Assembly: GCA_042140185.1 (NCBI GenBank)
Contig: CP159477.1
Coordinates: forward strand, 1 to 64,000
Origin: JANSXG01 sp024743075
Lineage (GTDB): Bacteria > Planctomycetota > Phycisphaerae > Phycisphaerales > UBA1924
Reading direction: 5' to 3'
Length of the DNA: 64,000 nt
Below the pieces are notes generated by a model that was not told the DNA's origin, searched no databases, and was given only the letters and a program-made list of their open reading frames with translations. The translations under genes and the position numbers were made by a program. This document shows, piece by piece, positions 19,547 to 27,857 of this stretch. Within the stretch, counting starts at the first letter, position 1, and each line of letters starts with the position of its first letter.

Positions 19547-20838
19547 CCGACGGGGTCGGATTCGGGGCAGGTGATGTCGCAGCCGAACACGTTTGAAGCG
19601 AGCAGGGCCCCTTCGAAGGCGAACTGGTCGGGCGTGTTCATGCAGAGGGTGGAGTCGAGGATGTTGAGGATGGCGAGGTCTTCCACGTAGATCCCGCCGC
19701 CGGACGCGGTGGCATCGTTCATGGACATCTCGCAGTCCGCAATGGTTGACTGGCCGAACCCGGCGTACGCTGCGCCGCCCTTCCCGGTGGCGGCGTTGGA
19801 GGTGAAGATCGAACCGGTCACGGTGACATCGCCGCAGACGATCGCGCCGCCGTCGGTTGTCGCGGTGTTCTGAATGAATGTGCAGCCGGTGAATGACCCG
19901 GCGTCGAGCGACAGGGCGCCTCCGGTCATCGCCTCGTTGTCGGTGAAGGTGCAATCTGTGAGCGTTGCGGAGACCGCGCGGACGCCGCCGCCGGGGCCGC
20001 TGGGGGCCGCGTTCCCGGAGAACTCGCAGTCGACGATCGGGGCGGGTTGAGTGAGGTAGACCGCGCCGCCGCCGTTGGCTGCCGTGGCGGTGTTGCCGAT
20101 GAACTCAGAGCTTTGGATGAAGGTGTCGTCGTACGCGCGCAGGCTGGCGATCGCTCCGCCGTACGGCGCGGTGTTCCCCTGGAACGTGCAGCCCGAGATC
20201 TGGCGGCTCTGGGAGGAGCCGCTTGGATCGTAGATCGCACCGCCGAGGAGCGCGGATGAGTTGTTCTCGAAGGTGCAGCCCGTCACGGTGAACGACGCCG
20301 AGATTCCGACGAAGGCCAACGCTCCGCCGTCGTCGGTCGTGCTGTTGCCAACGAACAGCGTATCGGTGATGGTGAAGTTTCCGTTGGTATTGAAGACGTT
20401 GCCGATCGCCGCGCCGGGACCGGTTGAGATGTTGTTGCTGATGACGCACTGGTCGACGGTGAGGGTCGGGTTCGTGAACGCACTGTACTGCACCCCTCGC
20501 GTTCCGTTCGTGAGCGTGAGCCCGCGGAGGACCACCGGCTGGTTCATACCGAAGGGGGCACTGCAAACCGGCGATGCTCCGCCCGCATCCACGACCGTCG
20601 CCGCCGCGCCGTTGCTCCCCGTGATCGTCAGTCCGATGCCGGTGCGGAGCTCGAACGGGGCGTAGGTGCCCGGCCCGACGACGATCTCATCGCCGTCGAG
20701 CGCGGCGTCGATGGCCGCCTGGATCGTCGGGAAATCGGCCGGGACATGGATGATGTCCGCGAGGGATGTTGAGGGCAGCATCGCGCACGCGGCGAGGACT
20801 GATGCGGGCAGGACCCGACGGATGTTGCGGTTGTGCAT
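19342..20838 (-). CDS. secreted right-handed beta-helix protein with dockerin-like C-terminus (paralogue)
   Basis: A 498-residue protein from ATG 20838. It has a signal peptide (about 1-27), the same opening HVPADFPTIQAAID as its neighbour, and beta-helix rungs with repeated T-V-T-G-C-T-F-x-x-N and G-G-A-I-x turns of the polymorphic outer-membrane protein type. The Cys-rich module and a single dockerin-like repeat follow. ATG 20838 was chosen because a signal peptide follows directly; the frame upstream to 21465 is antisense to the next gene. The order beta-helix, Cys module, repeat is shared with the gene at 17866. Confidence 0.78.
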   Translation of the reverse strand: MHNRNIRRVLPASVLAACAMLPSTSLADIIHVPADFPTIQAAIDAALDGDEIVVGPGTYAPFELRTGIGLTITGSNGAAATVVDAGGASPVCSAPFGMNQPVVLRGLTLTNGTRGVQYSAFTNPTLTVDQCVISNNISTGPGAAIGNVFNTNGNFTITDTLFVGNSTTDDGGALAFVGISASFTVTGCTFENNSSALLGGAIYDPSGSSQSRQISGCTFQGNTAPYGGAIASLRAYDDTFIQSSEFIGNTATAANGGGAVYLTQPAPIVDCEFSGNAAPSGPGGGVRAVSATLTDCTFTDNEAMTGGALSLDAGSFTGCTFIQNTATTDGGAIVCGDVTVTGSIFTSNAATGKGGAAYAGFGQSTIADCEMSMNDATASGGGIYVEDLAILNILDSTLCMNTPDQFAFEGALLASNVFGCDITCPESDPVGACCLNDGSCVELTQATCDAVGGTYQGDDSLCTDASCPAPCFGDANNDGVVDLADLNAVLAAFGQVCP

Positions 20839-20944
20839 GCGGGTTCTCCACGGAGGGCTGATCACGGATTCGGCTGCTGACACTCTGCCCCGGTATGCGG
20901 GAGGGGGCCACTGTTCAGGCGAGTTTCGGACGCGAAGCGCCCGG

Positions 20945-20976
20945 AAAAGGCCGCGATCCGTTGCGAGATCGCGGCC
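20945..20976 (-). terminator. rho-independent terminator
   Basis: A ten-base-pair perfect stem GGCCGCGATC / GATCGCGGCC, followed on the minus strand by TTTT. It lies about 50 bases past the stop of the FG-GAP gene and should end its transcript. Confidence 0.75.
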
Positions 20977-21026
20977 CAGCGTCGAGAAAACGGGATGTCC
21001 GGATCCAAGGTGAACCGGTGTCGTTG

Positions 21027-21114
21027 TTACGGGCAGGCTTGCCCGAAGGCCGCGAGGACGGCGTTGAGGTCGGCGAGGTCGACGACACCGTCGCCGTTGG
21101 CGTCGCCGATGCAG
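21027..21114 (-). repeat. 3' cassette C (dockerin-like repeat only)
   Basis: The last roughly 85 coding bases match cassettes A and B almost base for base over the dockerin-like repeat, but without the Cys-rich module. This suggests exchange or recent duplication of the 3' end. Confidence 0.7.
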
Positions 21115-22487
21115 TCGGGCACGCCCGGCACGACCGCGAGGACCGCGCCCGCGGTGGTCTGCGGCCCGTTGGCGAGTGTGACGACGCAGTCGTAGGTCGC
21201 GACATCGTCGCCGTCGGCGTTCGCAATCTGGAGCGTGTCGGTGGTCGCGCCGGAGATGTCGCCGCCGTCGATCAGGTCGACGCCGTTGCGCCGCCACTGG
21301 AAGGCCAGGGCCTCGGGCGCTTCGATCGAGAAGGTGGCGGTGTCGCCCTCGTTCACGATTTGCGTGTTGGGATCTGTTACTCCGTCGTCGATGCGCAAGA
21401 GGTAGATCGCGCCGGCTGAGATGGAAGAATCGCCGACCACAAGAAACTGCTTGTCGGCAGCGCACGCTGATGCGAAGTTTGCGGTTGGATCCTCTCCGAC
21501 GAGGATGGTTATTGGCGGCGGGAAGGGGCCGCTGGTTCCGTAGACGATCAGGTTGTTGACCGGCGAGGAATCGCCGAAGATGCCGGCGCCGATGAAACGG
21601 AACTGGGGAGAGATCGCGACCGTTTTGCCGAATCGGCCGAAGCCAGTTTGGGCGAAGCTACCGACCTCTGAGCCGGCCAGATTGAACTCGGTCACCTGCC
21701 CGCGGGTCGTCGCGTCAATGTCGGTGTTTGGAGCGCCCACGAGCACGGAAGTCTCGTCGATCGCCACGCTGTCGCCGAATGTGGAGGTGCCGACCGTAGT
21801 GAGCGTGTGCAGCAGTGCGGCGGAGTTTACATCGTAGATATAGGCCTCGTTCGCGTTCGGTGCGCCGACCACCGCCCGGTCGCCGTATATCGCGACCGCT
21901 CTGCCGAACTGCCCGCCCGCGACCGGTGCGGTGATCCGCGCGAGCTGGTCGCCGGTGGACACATCGAACAGGTACACCGCGCCGTTGAAGTTGTCGTCCG
22001 GCGTCGAAGCGATGATCGCGATGTCGCCGAACAGGTCGAGACTCTGGCCGAACCCGGCCGGGGCGGTGCCGCCCGAGGGCGTCAGGATGCGCAGCTCGTC
22101 GCCGGTCGCGGTGTCGTAGACGTACACGGCGTTCGCGCCCGGGGCCCCGACGATGGCGTGGTCGGCGTAGACGCTGACGGCGGCGCCGAACCGGTCCTGC
22201 TTCTGCCCGTTGGACGCGGTGAAGCGGAAGAGCTGGCCACCCGTCGCGGCGTCGAGGAGATACGCCGAGCCGGAGAAGTTGCCCGCCGGGTTGTCGTTTG
22301 GCGCGCCGGCGATGATCAGACCGGTCGCGACATCGACCGAGGCACCGAACCTCTGCTGAGGGCTGCCGCCGATCGGGGCGAGTTTGACCAGCGGGCCGCT
22401 GAACTGGGCCGAGGCAACGGGGGCGAGCGAGGAGACAAAGCAAACAGCGATCGCGCCTGCGAGTAAGCGGGGTGCGGAAACGGGCAT
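21027..22487 (-). CDS. secreted FG-GAP beta-propeller protein with Ig-like domain and dockerin-like C-terminus
   Basis: A 486-residue protein. It has a signal peptide (residues 1-27), then about six repeats of F-G-x-S/A-V-x-x-x-x-D-x-A-I-V-G-A-P-x-x-N with Y-x-Y-D / Y-L-x-D strands, typical of FG-GAP/integrin-alpha propellers. An Ig-like domain with QWRRNGVDL and DVATYDCVV follows, then one dockerin-like repeat. ATG 22487 was chosen for the signal peptide directly after it. It is exported and probably involved in adhesion or matrix contact (inference). It is the first of three minus-strand genes with the same C-terminal repeat. Confidence 0.8.
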   Translation of the reverse strand: MPVSAPRLLAGAIAVCFVSSLAPVASAQFSGPLVKLAPIGGSPQQRFGASVDVATGLIIAGAPNDNPAGNFSGSAYLLDAATGGQLFRFTASNGQKQDRFGAAVSVYADHAIVGAPGANAVYVYDTATGDELRILTPSGGTAPAGFGQSLDLFGDIAIIASTPDDNFNGAVYLFDVSTGDQLARITAPVAGGQFGRAVAIYGDRAVVGAPNANEAYIYDVNSAALLHTLTTVGTSTFGDSVAIDETSVLVGAPNTDIDATTRGQVTEFNLAGSEVGSFAQTGFGRFGKTVAISPQFRFIGAGIFGDSSPVNNLIVYGTSGPFPPPITILVGEDPTANFASACAADKQFLVVGDSSISAGAIYLLRIDDGVTDPNTQIVNEGDTATFSIEAPEALAFQWRRNGVDLIDGGDISGATTDTLQIANADGDDVATYDCVVTLANGPQTTAGAVLAVVPGVPDCIGDANGDGVVDLADLNAVLAAFGQACP

Positions 22488-22665
22488 GGGGAAGTCCTCC
22501 GAGGGCTTCGGCGGACGCATTGTGCCCGCTCCGTGAACATGGACCATACCCCCGATTCCTGCCTGTTCAAGGGGGTTGTGGAGAGAAAGCCGTCGGTTTT
22601 GCGGGGGTTGATCGGGCTGGGCAGGTCGGGGGATCGGGTTTTCCTGAACACGGGCCGCAGGGCGG

Positions 22666-23154
22666 TCATCGCTTCCGTCGCTGCTTCGCTTTTCGTTTCG
22701 CGCGGGCCTTCGTCATGGCTTGTCGACGTTCGCGTAGCCAGTCCTGTTGAAGGTCGAGGGTGGTGAATCCGGGGGGTGGGGAGTCGTCCGATGGGGTGAT
22801 TAGGTTCTCGAGGCCCGGCACTGGCGGACAAGCCGCCAGTGGCACCTTCTGCGCGTTCTTGTTCTGTTTCTCCGCTTTGGCGCGCGCCTTGGCGGCGTTG
22901 CGCTCTTCGCGCTGGACGGACCGGATGTGCGTCAGGGCCTGCGTCGCGGCCATTCTTCGGCGGTTGCGCTCGCGTGCGATGAAGGCGTCCTGCTTCGGAT
23001 CGCCGGTTGGTTCGGGTTCGTCCATGAGCGCTTCGAGCGTCTTGAGCGCTTTGGTCTGGACGCGCTCCATAACAAGGCGCGCTTCGGCCTTCGCTTCGCG
23101 GAGCTGGGTGAGGATATCGTTGCTCGGGGTGGTATCGGTGGGTGTGGTGTGCAT
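22666..23154 (-). CDS. hypothetical basic coiled-coil protein
   Basis: A 162-residue, very basic protein. It has a helical N-terminal half (Q-L-R-E-A-K-A-E-A-R-L-V-M-E-R), an Arg/Lys-rich middle, a proline-rich linker (S-P-P-P-G-F), and a C-terminus of repeated R-A-K-R-K-A-K-Q-R-R-K-R. No family was recognised; it could bind nucleic acid. It sits next to a large palindromic element and an immunity-like gene, so it may be accessory. Confidence 0.5.
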   Translation of the reverse strand: MHTTPTDTTPSNDILTQLREAKAEARLVMERVQTKALKTLEALMDEPEPTGDPKQDAFIARERNRRRMAATQALTHIRSVQREERNAAKARAKAEKQNKNAQKVPLAACPPVPGLENLITPSDDSPPPGFTTLDLQQDWLRERRQAMTKARAKRKAKQRRKR

Positions 23155-23302
23155 GGCCCCAGTTTGTCCGCGGGCGCTGCGCGGTCCAAGAGCGGAATCG
23201 CGGGAATCGGCCTATGTCCGGAAGGTTGTGCGCAGAGGTGGTACATGCGCGCGAGATTTTTGTGGTTATCCACAGCGGGTGGTCTCGTTCGGGTGGCGCG
23301 GT

Positions 23303-23444
23303 TCTGCTCCCTCTCCCCTTGCGGGAGAGGGCCGGGGTGAGGGGTCAGCGGCGCAGCCGCTGCGTGAACCGCTTGGAAGATTCGGACCGCCCCCTCATCC
23401 GACCGCTTCGCGGCCACCTTCTCCCGCGAGGGGAGGAGGAGCAG
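23303..23444. repeat. large imperfect palindromic element
   Basis: Two arms rich in CCCTCTCC / GGGAGAGGG face each other around a GCGGCGCAGCCGC centre. Both ends carry CTGCTCC-like sequence. The right end stops just at the TAG of the gene at 23447. It resembles the short interspersed palindromes (MITE-like) common next to accessory genes in GC-rich bacteria; that comparison is from memory. It has no coding capacity. Confidence 0.6.
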
Positions 23445-23446
23445 CT

Positions 23447-23857
23447 CTACTCGTCCTCGCCAGCTTGGAGGCGATCGAGTTCATCCTCCAACGCACCGAT
23501 ATCCAGTTCGTACTTGATGCCGGCGTGGATCAGCGATTTGAGTGCCGCGATCTTGAAGCAAGCCCTTTGCACCTCCGCGTCGGCGCCCTTGATCCGCCTG
23601 ATGTCCACTTCGATCGCCAGCGGGAGATCCCGGTGAGTGGGATGGATGCGCTGGTAGTGGGGTTTGTCTTCGTCTTCCAGGCCGAACCGAAAGATGAGGC
23701 TGACCCATCTGAACGGCGCGCCATCGAGGTATCCGGAGTCGATCATCAGTTGCTCGAGTTCATCTCGAGTGCCGGTAACCGCTTGAACTATCGAGTGATC
23801 GAGACTGGCCCGAGTCAGCGAGGTGCCGCCGAAGACGAGTTTCCTGTTGTGCCCCAT
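23447..23857 (-). CDS. small protein resembling Imm39-type immunity proteins
   Basis: A 136-residue cytoplasmic protein without signal or TM. The segments DSGYLDGAPFRWVSLIFRFG (about residues 41-60) and L-P-L-A-I-E-V-D-I-R-R (about 77-87), and the C-terminal helix A-L-K-S-L-I-H-A-G-x-K-Y, resemble the Imm39 family of polymorphic-toxin immunity proteins as remembered. No toxin gene is next to it. The palindromic element abuts its stop codon, supporting an accessory origin. The family name is tentative. Confidence 0.5.
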   Translation of the reverse strand: MGHNRKLVFGGTSLTRASLDHSIVQAVTGTRDELEQLMIDSGYLDGAPFRWVSLIFRFGLEDEDKPHYQRIHPTHRDLPLAIEVDIRRIKGADAEVQRACFKIAALKSLIHAGIKYELDIGALEDELDRLQAGEDE

Positions 23858-23918
23858 GGAGCGCAGCGTACCGACCGGGACATAGCCACGCCGCGCGTGG
23901 CCATGCCACCCCGGACAC

Positions 23919-24932
23919 TCACACCAACTGCGGCAAGCGCTCGCGCGCCAGCAGCGCAGCGCCGAGCAGGCCCGCCCGGTCTTCGAGCGTCGTCGCGCCG
24001 AAGCGGACCTGGGCGGCGGCCTTCGGGAACACGTGCTCGCGGCACGAGGCGGCGACGTGTTCGACCCACGGCTGGCCGAGCGCTTCGGTCAGCCCGCCGC
24101 CGAGGATGACGTCGGGCAGGGCGAGGAGGGTGACCACGTTGGAGATGGCGCGACCGAGCAGGTCGGCGGACTCGTGGATGACATCGCGCGTGAGCTTGTC
24201 ACCCTCGTCGTAGGCCTGGGCGATGACCGAGGAGCCGATCTGGCGCAGGGGCGTGCGCTTGCGCTCTTTCTCGGCGTCGCGACGGGCGGAGATCTCGGGC
24301 AGGATCGACGGGTGGTTCTGTTCGATGAGCGTGACGATGCGCCGGGTGACGGCGGTGCGCGAGCAGACGTCTTCGAGCAGGCGGTAGGTGAGCGGCGCGT
24401 TGGGGAAGAGCAGGGTCTGGCCGATCTCGCCGGCGGAGCCGAAGCCGCCGTGGTAGAGCTCGCCGTTCAGGATGAGCCCGCCGCCGACGCCGGTGCCGCA
24501 CCACACGCCGAGGACGTTTTCGGCGTTGTTGCCCGCGCCGAGGCGGTTCTCGCCGTAGATCGCGACGTTGACGTCGTTGTCGACGACGACGGGGGTGTTC
24601 GCGCAGCGGGCGGAGAGCTCGCGCGCGAGGTGGACGTCGTTCCAGCGGAGGTTTGGCGCTTCGAGGACGACGCCGCGGGCGAAGTCGATCGCGCCGGGCG
24701 CGCCGATGCCGATCGCGCTGAGGTCGCCGGTGGTGCAGCCGGCCTCCTCGCAGGCCTCGGCGACGGCCTCGGCGATGCGATCGAGGACCGACTCGGGGCC
24801 CTTCTCGGCCTTGGTCTTCTTCTTGGAGCGTCCGACGATGGAGTTGGTCTGGTCGACGACGCCGACCTGGAGGTTGGTGCCCCCGAGGTCGATTCCTACA
24901 ACGAGACCGGTGTTTGTCGGGTTCACGGGCAT
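23919..24932 (-). CDS. ROK-family sugar kinase (glucokinase-like)
   Basis: A 337-residue protein. It has the phosphate-binding loop GIDLGGTNLQVG at the start, the catalytic segment VVVDNDVNVAIYGE, and the ATP site GTGVGGGLILNGELYHG. The usual ROK zinc site is absent: the E-x-G-H histidine is Gln (AGEIGQ), and the C-x-C-G-x-x-G-C-x-E motif is missing. It probably phosphorylates glucose or another hexose. ATG 24932 was chosen because the P-loop follows at residue 13. It is divergent from plsC with about 130 bases between. Confidence 0.8.
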   Translation of the reverse strand: MPVNPTNTGLVVGIDLGGTNLQVGVVDQTNSIVGRSKKKTKAEKGPESVLDRIAEAVAEACEEAGCTTGDLSAIGIGAPGAIDFARGVVLEAPNLRWNDVHLARELSARCANTPVVVDNDVNVAIYGENRLGAGNNAENVLGVWCGTGVGGGLILNGELYHGGFGSAGEIGQTLLFPNAPLTYRLLEDVCSRTAVTRRIVTLIEQNHPSILPEISARRDAEKERKRTPLRQIGSSVIAQAYDEGDKLTRDVIHESADLLGRAISNVVTLLALPDVILGGGLTEALGQPWVEHVAASCREHVFPKAAAQVRFGATTLEDRAGLLGAALLARERLPQLV

Positions 24933-25066
24933 GGCTCCAAGCGGATCGGGAAAAGCGGCCTGTGAGTGTAAAGCAATCGGGCGTGGGTGAGCGATAGGAG
25001 AGATTCGACCCGCTGATCGGGTGGTTCCGACTTGCAATCTTCGAAAAGTAAATAAACACTAACTTC

Positions 25067-25990
25067 GTGCCGACCTTCTTCGAGCTGATCCCCGTGCCGG
25101 TTCTCGTCCTGATCGTGGGGCTGGCCGGCGCGTGGGCGCTGGTGATGGTCGGGATCGCGGTGCTGCAGCGCCATGTGATCCGGCGTGTGCCCGAGCAGGG
25201 AAATCGCCCGGCGCTCGCGGCGTCGGGTTTCTTGTGGATCATGCGGGTGTACGCCCGGTTCTGGCACCGGCTGGACGCGACGGGCATGGATCACCTGCGC
25301 GGGCTGGGCCTGATGAACGACGAGCACGGCCGACCGATCGGCGAAGGTCGACCGGTGGTGGTCGTCGCGAACCACACGGCGGGGATCGATCCGCTGCTGA
25401 TCCAGGCGTCGATCGATTTCGAGCCGCGCTGGATGATGGCGGCGGACATGCGGGCCCGGGTGCTCGAACCGCTGTGGCAGTACGCCCGGATCATCTTCGT
25501 AGAACGGACCAAGCGGGACTCGGCATCGCTGCGCGAGGCCATGCGCCACCTGAAGGCCGGCGGGTGTCTGGGGATCTTCATCGAGGGGCACATCGCCAAG
25601 CCGCCGCGTCACCTGCTGCCGTTCAAAGAGGGAGCGGGGCTGCTGATCCGCCGGACCGGTGCGCTGGTGGTGCCGGTGATCATCGACGGCACGCCGATCG
25701 CGGAGAGCGCGTGGGGCTCGATCTTCCAGCGCAGCAACTCCAAGGTGCGGTTCCTCGAGCCGATCGACTACGAGCAGGGTGAGAAGAAGGACCTCGACGC
25801 CCAGGGCATCACCGAGGACCTGCGCCGGCGGTTCCAGCGGGCGACCGGCTGGCCGGACACACACATGCAGGCCGACTTCGATGAGCACGGGCGGTTGGTT
25901 TGGAGCGTGTCCGAGCACCTGCCGTCGCCCGACGAGGGCGGGCCCATCGACCCCACTGAACCCGGTGACTCTGCTACCCTCGACGCATGA
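25067..25990 (+). CDS. plsC: 1-acyl-sn-glycerol-3-phosphate acyltransferase family protein
   Basis: A 307-residue membrane-bound acyltransferase of phospholipid synthesis. An N-terminal TM helix (about 5-30) is followed by the catalytic H-x4-D motif in ANHTAGIDPLL. The acceptor-binding F-V-E-R and F-I-E-G-H blocks (here with H in place of the usual T-R) and P-V-I-I-D-G follow. It starts at GTG 25067, chosen because the TM helix follows directly. Its stop overlaps the ATG of ruvA (ATGA), so the pair is coupled. Confidence 0.82.
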   Translation: MPTFFELIPVPVLVLIVGLAGAWALVMVGIAVLQRHVIRRVPEQGNRPALAASGFLWIMRVYARFWHRLDATGMDHLRGLGLMNDEHGRPIGEGRPVVVVANHTAGIDPLLIQASIDFEPRWMMAADMRARVLEPLWQYARIIFVERTKRDSASLREAMRHLKAGGCLGIFIEGHIAKPPRHLLPFKEGAGLLIRRTGALVVPVIIDGTPIAESAWGSIFQRSNSKVRFLEPIDYEQGEKKDLDAQGITEDLRRRFQRATGWPDTHMQADFDEHGRLVWSVSEHLPSPDEGGPIDPTEPGDSATLDA

Positions 25991-26658
25991 TCGCACGCAT
26001 CACCGGAACGCTGGAGCGGCTGGAGGGCTCGACCTGCCTCATCGTGCCGGACGGCGCTCCCGGTCTGGCGTACGAGGTGATGGTGCCGGCGTTCGCCGCC
26101 GAAGCGCTGGAGAGCCAGCGCGGCGGGCCGGTGGTGCTGCACACGATCGAGGTCTTCGAGGGCTCGAGCCAGGGCGCGAACCTCACGCCCCGCCTGCTGG
26201 GTTTCCCGACCGAGTCGGACAAGCGGTTCTTCCAGCTGTTCATCACGGTGAAGGGCCTGGGCGCCCGCAAGGCGCTGAAGGCGATGGCGGAGCCGGTCAG
26301 CGAGATCGCGAGCGCCATCGCGCGTCGCGACACGAAGTGGCTGCAGGGCCTGCCGGAGATCGGCAAGCGCTCGGCGGAGACGATCGTTGCGGAGCTGCAC
26401 GGCAAGGCGGACAAGTTCGTTGGGACGGACATCTCGGAAGGCGCAACGCGCCCGGGTTCGAGCGCCGAGGCCAAGCCGACGCGCGAGGGTCAGGCGCTGG
26501 GCGAGGCCGGCACGCAGGCGGTCGAGGCGCTGGTGCGCCTGGGCGAGAACCGCGCGGAAGCGGTGCGCAAGGTGGAGCGGGTGCTGGAGCAGCGTCCGGA
26601 AACGGCCGATGCCGGAGCGGAGGCCGTGCTCGCCGCGGCGTTCAGCCTGGGGTCGTGA
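25987..26658 (+). CDS. ruvA: Holliday junction DNA helicase subunit RuvA
   Basis: A 223-residue protein that binds four-way junctions and loads RuvB. It has an N-terminal OB fold (MIARITGTLE, about 1-65), two helix-hairpin-helix motifs (F-I-T-V-K-G-L-G-A-R-K-A and L-Q-G-L-P-E-I-G-K-R-S-A), a flexible Ala/Glu linker, and a C-terminal domain III (E-A-L-V-R-L-G-E-N-R-A-E-A). Slightly longer than usual because of the linker. It overlaps the plsC stop by four bases. ruvB and ruvC are not in the window. Confidence 0.92.
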   Translation: MIARITGTLERLEGSTCLIVPDGAPGLAYEVMVPAFAAEALESQRGGPVVLHTIEVFEGSSQGANLTPRLLGFPTESDKRFFQLFITVKGLGARKALKAMAEPVSEIASAIARRDTKWLQGLPEIGKRSAETIVAELHGKADKFVGTDISEGATRPGSSAEAKPTREGQALGEAGTQAVEALVRLGENRAEAVRKVERVLEQRPETADAGAEAVLAAAFSLGS

Positions 26659-26695
26659 GCGTGGTTGAGAAGGCGATTGAGGGAGAAGGGCGTCG

Positions 26696-27831
26696 ATGCG
26701 GTACGCGATGATCATGGCGGGGGGAACCGGGACGCGGCTGTGGCCGATGAGCCGCGCGAGCATGCCCAAGCAGCTGGTGCCGTTCATCGAAGCGGAACAA
26801 GATGGCGGCGCGCGGCGGTCGCTGCTGCAGGTCGCGGCAGGGCGGCTCGACGGCATCGTGCCCGAGGACAAGCGGTACATCTGCACCAACGAGAGCTACC
26901 GCCCCCAGATCCGCGAGACGATGCCGGCCTTCGGCGACCAGCAGATCCTCGGCGAGCCGGTGGGGCGCGACACGGTGAACGCCGTGGGTTTCGCGGCGGC
27001 GGTGCTGCAGAAACTCGACAAGAACGCGGTCTTCGCGGTGCTCACGGCGGACCAGTTGATCCGGCCGGAGGCGAAGTTCCGTGAACTGATGGACCTGGCG
27101 TACAAACTGGTCGAGAGCGACCCGACGCGCCTGGTGACCTTCTCCATCAAGCCGACCTACCCGGCGACTGGCTTCGGATATGTCGAGCGCGGCGGCCGGA
27201 TCCCGGGCTTCGACGAGCGAGCGACCTTCGTCGAGCGCTTCGTGGAGAAGCCGTCGCTCGAAAAGGCGCAGGCGTACGTCGAGTCCGGCGCGTTCGGCTG
27301 GAACTCGGGCATGTTCGTGTGGAAGGCGTCCACGATCATGGACTGCCTGCGCCGGTACAAGCCGGAGAGCTACGACGGGCTGATGAAGATCGCAGGCACT
27401 GGGGCACTTCCGACCAGCAGAAGGTTCTGAACGAGGTCTACCCGACGCTGCCGAAGATCAGCGTGGACTACGCGATCATGGAGCCGGCCTCGCGCGAGCA
27501 GAAGCGCGCCCAGGGCACGCCGTCGGAGAAGTCGGCGGTCAAGGTCTGCACGATCGAAGCGGACATCGACTGGCTCGATGTCGGCTCGTGGCCGAGCTAC
27601 GGCGAGACGCTGGAGCCCGACACCGACGGCAACCGCGTCTCGGGCGATGCTCAACTGCTGCGGGGCAGGAAGAACATCGTGGTCAACGACGAGGCCGGGC
27701 ACACGCTCGCGCTCGTCGGCTGCGAGAACATGATCGTGGTGCACACGAAGGAAGCGACCCTGATCATGCCCGCCAGCAAGGCGCAGGACCTCAAGCAGCT
27801 GCACGAGCAGTTGCCCGACGAGGTTCGCTGA
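26696..27831 (+). CDS. manC: mannose-1-phosphate guanylyltransferase (one frame break)
   Basis: The restored length is 378 residues. The nucleotidyltransferase signature AGGTGTRLWPMSR is at about residues 8-20, followed by K-Q-L-V-P-F, D-Q-L-I (metal site), G-F-G-Y-V-E-R-G, F-V-E-K-P and N-S-G-M-F-V-W. It makes GDP-mannose from GTP and mannose-1-phosphate for surface glycans. One base must be added to the G run at 27401-27404 to join S-Y-D-G-L-M-K to D-Q-Q-K-V-L-N-E-V-Y-P. The C-terminal isomerase domain of bifunctional forms is absent. It starts at ATG 26696, 37 bases after ruvA. Confidence 0.88.
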
Positions 27832-27857
27832 GGCCATCCGTGCGCTAGACTGCTGGC

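Noticed and set aside
17866..20838. Pectate lyase or other polysaccharide lyase function for the beta-helix pair
   Set aside because: Only the solenoid pattern is visible; no catalytic Arg/Lys/Asp set of known lyase families was recognised.
23303..23444. The 140-base palindrome as a transcription terminator
   Set aside because: Arms are long and imperfect, there is no T run on either side, and the element looks like an interspersed repeat.
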